A stretch of DNA of 64,000 nt, from positions 1,364,001-1,428,000 of the forward strand of contig CAWGTU010000001.1 in NCBI GenBank assembly GCA_963825635.1. Direction: 5' to 3'. Positions 55,753 through 64,000 of the stretch are shown here, in pieces. The notes beneath the pieces are model-generated. The model saw only the letters and a program-made list of their open reading frames with translations, was not told the origin of the DNA and searched no databases. The translations under genes were made by a program, and so were the position numbers. Within the stretch, counting starts at the first letter, position 1; each line of letters begins with the position of its first letter. Origin of the DNA: JAOUEA01 sp963825635 (GTDB lineage: Bacteria; Actinomycetota; UBA4738; HRBIN12).

Positions 55753-57411
55753 ATGGGTGGGCGGTACGACTTCGTAGTCGTCGGCGGCGGGTCCGCCGGC
55801 AGCGCCCTCGGCAACCGGTTGTCGTCGGACCCCTCGAACCGCGTGCTCGTGCTCGAGGCGGGACGCCCCGACTACATCTGGGACGTCTTCATCCACATGC
55901 CGGCGGCGCTCGCCTTCCCGATCGGCAGCAAGTACTACGACTGGAAGTACGAGAGCGAGCCAGAGCCGCACATGAACGGCCGGCGCGTGTACCACGCCCG
56001 CGGCAAGGTGCTCGGTGGCTCGAGCAGCATCAACGGCATGATCTTCCAGCGGGGGAACCCGCTCGACTACGAGCGGTGGGCCTCGGACCCAGGCATGGAG
56101 ACGTGGGACTACGCGCACTGCCTCCCCTACTTCAAGCGCATGGAACGCACGCTCGCGTCGGACCGGACCGACCCGATGCGCGGGCACGCAGGACCGCTCG
56201 TGCTCGAACGAGGCCCCGCGACCACCCCCCTCTTCGGCGCGTTCTTCGAGGCCGTGCAGCAGGCCGGGTATCCGCTCACCGACGATGTGAACGGCTTCCG
56301 GCAGGAGGGGTTCGCGCCGTTCGACCGCACGATCCATCGTGGGCGACGGCTGTCGGCGGCGCGCGCCTACCTGCACCCGGTGATGTCGCGACCGAACCTC
56401 GACGTCGAGACGCGCGCGTTCGTCACCAGGATCCTGTTCGAGGGCGCGCGCGCGGTGGGGGTCGAGTACACGCGGGGCCGCGACGGCTCGCCGAAGCGCG
56501 CGATGGGCGGCGAGGTCGTGCTGAGCGGCGGGGCGTTCAACTCGCCCCAGCTGCTGCAGCTCTCGGGGGTGGGCAACGCCGCGGAGCTCCAGGCGCTCGG
56601 CATCGACGTCGTGGCCGACGTGCCCGGGGTCGGCGAGCACATGCAGGACCACCTCGAGGTGTACGTGCAGTACTCGTGCACCCAGCCCGTCTCGATCGCG
56701 CCCGGCATGAAGATGTGGCGTCGGCCGTTCATCGGCGCGGAGTGGCTGTTCCTGCGGTCGGGGCTCGGCGCCACGAACCACTTCGAGGCCGGCGGGTTCG
56801 TGCGCAGCAACGACGACGTCGACTACCCGAACCTGATGTTCCACTTCCTGCCGATCGCGATCCGCTACGACGGCTCGGCGCCCTCGGGCGACCACGGCTA
56901 CCAGGTGCACATCGGGCCGATGTACTCGGACGCGCGCGGCTCGGTGAAGCTGAAGAGCACCGACCCGCGGGTGCACCCGGCGCTGCGGTTCAACTACCTC
57001 TCGACCGACCAAGACCGTCGCGAGTGGGTCGAGTCGGTGCGGGTCGCCCGGAACATCCTGACCCAGCCGGCCTTCGATCCGTTCAACGGCGGCGAGATGT
57101 CACCTGGTCCGAGCGTCGAGACCGACGAGGAGATCCTCGCCTGGGTCGCGAAGGACGGCGAGACCGCCCTGCACCCATCGTGCACCGCGCGCATGGGCGT
57201 CGACGAGATGTCGGTGCTCGATCCGCTCACGATGAAGGTCCACGGTCTCGAGGGGCTTCGCGTCGTCGACGCCTCGTCGATGCCCTACGTCACGAACGGG
57301 AACATCTACGCGCCCGTGATGATGCTCGCCGAGAAGTCGGCCGACCTGATCCTCGGCAACACGCCCCTCGAGCCTGAAGCAGTCGACTTCTACAGGTACC
57401 GGAAGGGCTGA
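55753..57411 (+). CDS. GMC-family flavin oxidoreductase (choline-dehydrogenase-like)
   Basis: 552 aa from ATG 55753, preceded by GAGGAGGG. FAD-binding FVVVGGGSAGSALGNRLS near the N-terminus, GMC signature 1 around GKVLGGSSSINGMIFQRG, signature 2 GGAFNSPQLLQLSG, and the C-terminal catalytic His in ALHPSCTARMG with TNGNIYAPVMMLAEKSADLI. The C-terminal part most resembles choline dehydrogenase BetA, but the GMC family also oxidises other alcohols, so the substrate stays open. Confidence 0.88.
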   Translation: MGGRYDFVVVGGGSAGSALGNRLSSDPSNRVLVLEAGRPDYIWDVFIHMPAALAFPIGSKYYDWKYESEPEPHMNGRRVYHARGKVLGGSSSINGMIFQRGNPLDYERWASDPGMETWDYAHCLPYFKRMERTLASDRTDPMRGHAGPLVLERGPATTPLFGAFFEAVQQAGYPLTDDVNGFRQEGFAPFDRTIHRGRRLSAARAYLHPVMSRPNLDVETRAFVTRILFEGARAVGVEYTRGRDGSPKRAMGGEVVLSGGAFNSPQLLQLSGVGNAAELQALGIDVVADVPGVGEHMQDHLEVYVQYSCTQPVSIAPGMKMWRRPFIGAEWLFLRSGLGATNHFEAGGFVRSNDDVDYPNLMFHFLPIAIRYDGSAPSGDHGYQVHIGPMYSDARGSVKLKSTDPRVHPALRFNYLSTDQDRREWVESVRVARNILTQPAFDPFNGGEMSPGPSVETDEEILAWVAKDGETALHPSCTARMGVDEMSVLDPLTMKVHGLEGLRVVDASSMPYVTNGNIYAPVMMLAEKSADLILGNTPLEPEAVDFYRYRKG

Positions 57412-57468
57412 GCAGCCGCCGGGTCGCCTCGGACGCTGTTGCGGCTGGACCACGGGCCGTCCGTGCCA

Positions 57469-57474
57469 TAGGTT
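57469..57474 (+). promoter_or_regulatory. -10 element (TAGGTT) of the 57481 gene
   Basis: TAGGTT ends 6 nt before ATG 57481; leaderless pattern. Confidence 0.45.
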
Positions 57475-57480
57475 GCGTGG

Positions 57481-58119
57481 ATGGACACCGACGTCCGCAC
57501 CCCGATCCCGACGCCCCCGACGTCCAAGCCAGCACCTGGGCGTCAGAGACCTCGGCTCCTCGTGGGTTCGGCGATCCTCGTGGTGGCCACCCTCGTGGCA
57601 GGGCTCGTCTGGCTCGCGAACCTCGAACCGCTCGCTCGAGGCTCCATCGGCTACGACCCCACGTCCGGTCTCCCGCAACCGATGGCCGCTACCGCCCAGG
57701 TGAAAGACGTGGATGCGTTCGGTGTGGAGGGTCGCGTGCTGACGGTGCGGGCGCAACCTGGGGCCACGTTCACGTATGCGATCTCGATCCAGAACGACGG
57801 GCCTATGCCGATCATGATCCGTGGCGTCAGCCATTCGAACGACCTGCTGCGGCTCGTGGGGATGGTGCCCGATCTCTGGGCGACCGAGCGAGGCAGCGGT
57901 CAGATGCGTCCGTTCGAACCGTTCAGCCTTCCATCGGGGGGTGAGGCTGCCCTGGAGTTCGAGGTTCTCGTGCCTCGAGGGATGTGTCTGGGGCGGAACA
58001 CAACGACCTCTTGGTACGAGCAGACCATCATCTTCTCCATCCTCGGCATCGAGCGCCGGCAGTCCGTCGACGCAGGCCTGCAGGTCGAGTTCCTGGGAAC
58101 GAAGGCGACCGAGTGCTGA
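57481..58119 (+). CDS. Membrane-anchored extracytoplasmic protein, unknown
   Basis: 212 aa. A proline-rich cytoplasmic start, one membrane helix (about residues 26-47, LLVGSAILVVATLVAGLVWLA), then a beta-rich outer domain with FTYAISIQNDGPMPIMIRGV that suggests an immunoglobulin-like fold. Two cysteines (RGMCLG and the last residue). No family recognised. Converges with uvrB. Confidence 0.65.
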   Translation: MDTDVRTPIPTPPTSKPAPGRQRPRLLVGSAILVVATLVAGLVWLANLEPLARGSIGYDPTSGLPQPMAATAQVKDVDAFGVEGRVLTVRAQPGATFTYAISIQNDGPMPIMIRGVSHSNDLLRLVGMVPDLWATERGSGQMRPFEPFSLPSGGEAALEFEVLVPRGMCLGRNTTTSWYEQTIIFSILGIERRQSVDAGLQVEFLGTKATEC

Positions 58120-58137
58120 ATCGGGCTACAGGCCGTT

Positions 58138-60159
<2,022 letters not shown>

Positions 60160-60166
60160 CGCACGG

Positions 60167-60189
60167 AGTCTAGGCGTTCCCCACGACAC
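60167..60189 (-). promoter_or_regulatory. PafBC/RecA-NDp-like promoter of uvrB
   Basis: GTGTCGTGG (60181-60189), 8 bp, TAGACT (60167-60172), 7 nt to the ATG. The best match of the three uvr promoters to TTGTCRGTG-N8-TANNNT. Confidence 0.6.
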
Positions 60190-60196
60190 GCCTCCG

Positions 60197-60202
60197 TAGA
60201 CT
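60197..60202 (+). promoter_or_regulatory. -10 element (TAGACT) of the cyclase-like gene
   Basis: TAGACT ends 6 nt before GTG 60209. It is a mirror image of the uvrB -10 on the other strand, 24 bp away; the GTGTC box lies between them and faces uvrB only. Confidence 0.5.
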
Positions 60203-60208
60203 CGGGGC

Positions 60209-63200
60209 GTGCGGATCTGTCCCAACTGTGGCGCCGAGAACCCCGAGCAGGCCCGGTTCTGCATCGCGTGCGGTACCCCGCTGGACTCCCCCGGCGAGGA
60301 ACGCCGCCTGATCACGGCGCTGTTCGCCGACGTCGTCGACGTGCAGCGACGCATCGAGCCGGGCTTGGACCCCGAGGACCTCACGGCGACGCTGCGGCCC
60401 TTCCACGAGCTGCTCCGACGGCAGATCGAGGGGTTCGGCGGAGCGGTCGAGAAGGTCGTCGGCAACGTGGTGTTCGGGGTCTTCGGGGTCCCCGTCACCC
60501 ACGAGGACGACGCCGAGCGTGCGGTGCGGGCCGCGCTGCGCATCAGGGAGGAGATCCAGCGCCTGCGGCTGAAGGATCCGTCGTCCCTCGCCGTTCGGGT
60601 CGGCGTCGCGACGGGAGAGGTCGTGGTCTCCCTCGGACGTGGCCCGCGCATCGGCGAGCGGGTGACGGGCGACGTGGTGAACACGGCCTCTCGGCTGCAG
60701 TCCAGCGCCCCGCCCGATGGGGTGGTGGTCGCCGCGTCCACGTACCTCGCGACGCGCTTCAACTTCCGGTGGCAGGTGCTGCGCCCGGTCACCGTGAAGG
60801 GCAAGGCGGAGCCGATCCCGATCTGGGCACCGATCGAGTCGCGGGGGCGCATGGCGATCGAGCCACCGGACCCGATGGGTGCACCGTTCGTGGGACGCCG
60901 CGACGAGCTGCGAACGATGCGGACCGAGTTCCTCTCGTCGATGCGTGACCTGCGCCCGCGGTTGGTGACGATCGTGGGGGACGCCGGGCTCGGCAAGAGC
61001 CGGCTGATCGCGGAGCTGTCGGTCGTCACCGACGAGCTCCCCGAGCTGGTGCGCTGGCGCATGGGGCGCCCGACCCCATACGGCGACACGACGGCGTACG
61101 CGCCGTTCGCCGACATCGTGAAGGCCGAGGCGGGCATCCTCGACTCCGATGCGCCCGAGTCCGTCGCCTCGAAGCTCGAGGAGACGCTCCAGCGGGTGAC
61201 CGTGACCCCGAACGAGATGCACCGGCTGCACCGGCACATGCTGCCTCTCGTCACCGCACGTGCCGAGGCCGACGACGCCACCCGTGAGGAGACGTTCTCG
61301 GCGTGGTCGGCGTTCGTCGAGCGCCTCGCGCAGGAGAACCCGACGATCCTGGCCTTCGAGGACATGCACGACGCGTCGCCGGCCCTCTTCTCGTTCCTCG
61401 ATCTGCTGCTCGACAACGTCGGCGCCGTGCCACTCACCGTGATCGTGGTGGGGCGCAGGGAGCTCTTCGACGTGCGGCCGGGATGGGGCGACCGCCCCGG
61501 GGCCACGACGATGCAGCTCGCCCCTCTGTCGGAGGCCGAGACCGCGCAGCTCGTGGCCGCCCTGCGCGACCGCGACACGCTGCCGGCCGAGATGGCCGAG
61601 GCCGTGGTGGAGCGATCGGGCGGAAACCCGTTGTACGCCGAGGAGTTCATGCGCATGCTGCGCGATCAGGCGAGGCGTGATGTGGCCGAGGGCGAGGGCC
61701 TCGGCCCGGTCACGCTCCCGCCGACGATCCAGGCGCTGCTCTCGTCGCGGCTCGACGCACTCCCGACGAGGCTGCGCACCGCCGCGCAGGATGCCGCCGT
61801 CGTCGGTCTGACGTGCTGGCCCGGTGCCGTCGCCGCGATCACGGGTGCACCCGACGACGAGACGAGGACCACGCTCGAAGAGCTGGTCGAACGCGAGATC
61901 CTGCGCCGCGCCAAGACCACCTCGGTCGCCGGGCAGACGGAGTACACGTTCCGGCATGTACTCGTGCGCGACGTGGCGTACGGGCGCATCCCTCGCGCGG
62001 ATCGGGCGCGCAAGCACCGGGCCGTCGCGGGGTGGCTCGGGTCGACGCTCGGCGGAGGCGCCGCCGACCGGGAGGAACGGCTCGCCTCCCACTACGCCGA
62101 GGCACACGATCTGGCACAGGCGGCCGGCGACGCGATGGCGGCGGAGATGGCCGATCGCGCGGTCGACCACCTCCTGGCCGCATCGGGTCGCGCCGTGGGG
62201 CTCGACCCCGCCCGTTCGCTCGCCCACGCCCGGCGAGCCCTCGACCTGATGTCCGACGACGATCCGAGGCGGCCTCGCACCCTGGTCGGCGCCGGGACCG
62301 CTGCTCTCGTCGCGGGGCGGTTCGATCAGGCCGAGGACGACCTGCGGGCGGCGGTCGACCTGTTCGCCGTGCACGAGGACGAGATCGGGGCGGCCGACGC
62401 GACCGTGATGCTGGCACGGTCGCGGTTCGAGCGCGGCGACATCGACGGGGAGGGGCCGCTGCTGCAGCAGGCGATCGCGGTGCTCGAAGCTCACCCTGCC
62501 GGGCCGGCGCTCGCGCACGCGGCCACCCGGATGGCCGGTCACCTCTGGGTCGTCGGGGAGCTCCGCCCGTGCGTCTCGTGGTCGGAGCGAGCTCTCGGCC
62601 TGGCACGAGAGATGGAGCTGGAACAGGAGCAAGTGCTCGCCCTGACCTACCGCGGGGCGAGTCGGAGCAAGCTCGGGGACGAGGCCGGACTCGACGATCT
62701 GCGCGAGGCGCTGCGCGTGGGCGCGGAATGCGGGCTCGGTGAGGAGACGGCCGTCGCGTACAACAACTACGCGTACGAGCTCTGGTACCACCGGGGACCC
62801 GCCGCTTCGGAACCGGTGTGGGAGGAGATGGCGGCCTTCTGCGAAGCCCGCGGGCTCGAGACCTCCTACGCGTGGGCCCGCGGAGGACTGCTCGAGCCGC
62901 TGTTCGACACCGGCGAGTGGGACCACGTCCTGAGTACGGCCGCCTGGCTGCGTGGCTGGGACGCCGACCACGGGGGGGAGACCCAGCCCGGGTCGGTCGC
63001 GGTGCAGTTCCAGGGCTGGGTGACGCTGCGCAGGGGTGACCACGAGACGGCGCGCGCATGCGCGAAGGAGCTGTTGGACAGGGCGACGCAGCTCGGGACG
63101 GTCGAGTACCTCGCGCCCGCGTTCCTGCTCGCGGCCGAGGTCGCGTGCGCCGAAGACGAGCGACGCGGCATGCTGGTACACCTCGATGCGTTCACCGCGT

Positions 63201-63616
63201 CGACGGCGTCGCAGCCGACGTTCCGGACGGGGTTCCTGCCACTGGCGGTGCGCCTGCTCGTGAAGGCCGACGAGCGGGGCCGGGCGGCCGAGATCCTCGA
63301 CGTCGACATCGACGAGGGGGGCTCATCGCGACGGCTTCGGCTCTCGTTCGAGACCGGCCGGGCGGCGTTCGAGGAGACGTGGGGTGACCCGGCTCTCGCG
63401 CTGGACCTGCATGCGCGCGTCGGGACCGAATGGGAGGTCTACGGGTTCCCCCTCGAGACCGCGCTCGCGAGGGTGGGATCCGCGCGCTGCCTCGTGAAGC
63501 TCGGGCGGGCAGACGACGCCCGCTCGCGGCTGGCCGAGGCACGCCCGACGTTCGAGGCGCTCGGGGCGGCGCCCTACCTCGACGATCTCGAGGCGGTGGA
63601 GCGCGCCATCGGGTGA
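60209..63616 (+). CDS. Cyclase-homology / AAA ATPase / TPR protein with altered cyclase site
   Basis: 1135 aa, GTG start. Domains in order: a zinc ribbon (CPNCGAE ... FCIACG, residues 4-22); a class III nucleotidyl-cyclase homology domain (about 33-215); an AAA/STAND-type ATPase (Walker A VGDAGLGKS near 255, ILAFEDMHDASP as Walker B); and a long TPR-like helical region. In the cyclase domain the first metal Asp is kept (FADVV, Asp41) but the second, normally in GDxxxAxFG, is Asn86 (VGNVVFGVFG). VNTASRL with its Asn and Arg is intact. Cyclase activity is therefore doubtful. No DNA-binding domain is seen. Confidence 0.88.
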   Translation: MRICPNCGAENPEQARFCIACGTPLDSPGEERRLITALFADVVDVQRRIEPGLDPEDLTATLRPFHELLRRQIEGFGGAVEKVVGNVVFGVFGVPVTHEDDAERAVRAALRIREEIQRLRLKDPSSLAVRVGVATGEVVVSLGRGPRIGERVTGDVVNTASRLQSSAPPDGVVVAASTYLATRFNFRWQVLRPVTVKGKAEPIPIWAPIESRGRMAIEPPDPMGAPFVGRRDELRTMRTEFLSSMRDLRPRLVTIVGDAGLGKSRLIAELSVVTDELPELVRWRMGRPTPYGDTTAYAPFADIVKAEAGILDSDAPESVASKLEETLQRVTVTPNEMHRLHRHMLPLVTARAEADDATREETFSAWSAFVERLAQENPTILAFEDMHDASPALFSFLDLLLDNVGAVPLTVIVVGRRELFDVRPGWGDRPGATTMQLAPLSEAETAQLVAALRDRDTLPAEMAEAVVERSGGNPLYAEEFMRMLRDQARRDVAEGEGLGPVTLPPTIQALLSSRLDALPTRLRTAAQDAAVVGLTCWPGAVAAITGAPDDETRTTLEELVEREILRRAKTTSVAGQTEYTFRHVLVRDVAYGRIPRADRARKHRAVAGWLGSTLGGGAADREERLASHYAEAHDLAQAAGDAMAAEMADRAVDHLLAASGRAVGLDPARSLAHARRALDLMSDDDPRRPRTLVGAGTAALVAGRFDQAEDDLRAAVDLFAVHEDEIGAADATVMLARSRFERGDIDGEGPLLQQAIAVLEAHPAGPALAHAATRMAGHLWVVGELRPCVSWSERALGLAREMELEQEQVLALTYRGASRSKLGDEAGLDDLREALRVGAECGLGEETAVAYNNYAYELWYHRGPAASEPVWEEMAAFCEARGLETSYAWARGGLLEPLFDTGEWDHVLSTAAWLRGWDADHGGETQPGSVAVQFQGWVTLRRGDHETARACAKELLDRATQLGTVEYLAPAFLLAAEVACAEDERRGMLVHLDAFTASTASQPTFRTGFLPLAVRLLVKADERGRAAEILDVDIDEGGSSRRLRLSFETGRAAFEETWGDPALALDLHARVGTEWEVYGFPLETALARVGSARCLVKLGRADDARSRLAEARPTFEALGAAPYLDDLEAVERAIG

Positions 63617-63617
63617 G

Positions 63618-64000
63618 TCACATGCGCCCGGCGGCCACGATCCTCGCCAGGAACTGACCGGTCCGCTCCTGCTGTGGATCCTCGAAGATCTGCTCGGGCG
63701 GTCCCTGCTCCGCGATCACGCCCTCGTCGAGGAAGCAGACGCGCGTCGCGATGTCGCGCGCGAAGCCCATCTCGTGGGTCGCGATCAGCATCGTCATGCC
63801 GGCGGCGGCGAGCTCGCGGATCACGTCGAGCACCTCGGCCACGAGCTCAGGGTCGAGCGCGCTCGTCACCTCGTCGAGCAGCATGATGTCGGGCTTCATC
63901 GCGAGGGCTCGCATGATCGCCACGCGCTGCTGCTGGCCGCCCGAGAGGCGGTCGGGGTACTCCTCGGCCTTGTCGGCGAGTCCGAACCGGTCGAGTAACT
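63618..64000 (-). CDS. Amino-acid-type ABC transporter ATP-binding protein, C-terminal part
   Basis: The last 126 codons of a GlnQ-like ATPase; the 5' part lies beyond the window. Visible are the signature LSGGQQQRVAIMRAL, Walker B IMLLDEVTSALDPE, H-loop IATHEMGFARDIA, and the ending typical of polar amino-acid importers (PEQIFEDPQQERTGQFL). It converges with the cyclase-like gene, only 1 nt between stops. Confidence 0.92.
   Translation of the reverse strand, partial: LLDRFGLADKAEEYPDRLSGGQQQRVAIMRALAMKPDIMLLDEVTSALDPELVAEVLDVIRELAAAGMTMLIATHEMGFARDIATRVCFLDEGVIAEQGPPEQIFEDPQQERTGQFLARIVAAGRM

Noticed and set aside
60181..60189. LexA/SOS box at uvrB
   Set aside because: No actinobacterial LexA palindrome (TCGAAC-type, GTTCGA) is present in the uvrA, uvrB or uvrC promoters; the GTGTC-N12-TANNNT pattern fits the RecA-independent type.
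60160..61656. Upstream extension of uvrB to 1172 codons
   Set aside because: The extra 500 codons are antisense to the cyclase-like gene. ATG 60159 gives normal UvrB length and has a promoter at leaderless distance.
60170..63181. Minus-strand open frame of about 1000 codons opposite the cyclase-like gene
   Set aside because: Shadow of a gene with clear domains; no motif on this strand.

Overview
The window looks like chromosomal DNA of a high-GC Actinomycetota. The evidence is a complete Pup-proteasome locus (Mpa/ARC ATPase, depupylase Dop, Pup, PrcB, PrcA, ligase PafA), the WYL regulators PafB and PafC, the Tat genes and the helicase helY, in an order that closely parallels the mycobacterial Rv2092c-Rv2118c region. 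GTG and TTG starts, leaderless genes and G/C at third codon positions are common. The absence of whiA and yvcK between rapZ and gap, an archaeal-type phosphoglycerate mutase (ApgM), and a thiolase/sulfur-carrier pair beside the proteasome suggest a deep or uncultured actinobacterial lineage rather than Mycobacterium or Streptomyces; the class cannot be fixed from sequence reading alone.

Layout. 1-10.3 kb (minus): pafB-pafC, a zinc-ribbon protein, a small membrane protein, tatA-tatC, a membrane protein, a diacylglycerol-kinase-like lipid kinase, an alpha/beta hydrolase (frameshifted), helY (frameshifted), a degenerate lipid-kinase paralogue and the start of an M24 peptidase. 10.3-12.2 kb (plus): an unknown protein, a DUF202 membrane protein and an alpha/beta hydrolase, which split pafA from pafBC. 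12.2-20.8 kb (minus): the proteasome locus, trmI, a TtuA-like tRNA thiolase and a ThiS/MoaD-like sulfur carrier. 20.9-30.6 kb (minus): an HtrA-type lipoprotein protease, two DmdA/GcvT-like folate enzymes (the second frameshifted), a Rieske oxygenase, a secreted protein, a YtcJ-like amidohydrolase, an ABC-F ATPase with a 20-codon leader peptide, and a DUF4397 protein. 30.8-32.6 kb: a DUF456 protein, a small islet bounded by tRNA-Leu(GAG) and a copy of its 3' part, and secG. 32.6-38.9 kb (minus): a peptide-type ABC transporter whose permease and binding-protein genes carry nine frameshifts. 39.0-44.3 kb (minus): apgM-tpiA-pgk-gap and rapZ. 44.3-60.2 kb: uvrC, a beta-propeller/cupredoxin lipoprotein, uvrA, an S9 peptidase, a PLP enzyme, an amidohydrolase, a GMC oxidoreductase and uvrB. 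60.2-64 kb: a large cyclase-like/AAA/TPR protein and part of an amino-acid ABC ATPase.

Two themes tie the genes together. First, DNA-damage control: all three excinuclease genes (uvrA, uvrB, uvrC) are preceded by GTGTC, 12 bases, TANNNT. This resembles the RecA-independent damage promoter of mycobacteria, which is driven by PafBC, and pafB and pafC are encoded here. Second, methylated-compound chemistry: two DmdA-like folate enzymes, a Rieske oxygenase, two amidohydrolases and a choline-dehydrogenase-like flavoenzyme. The transporter frameshifts look like sequencing errors or a very recent decay event.
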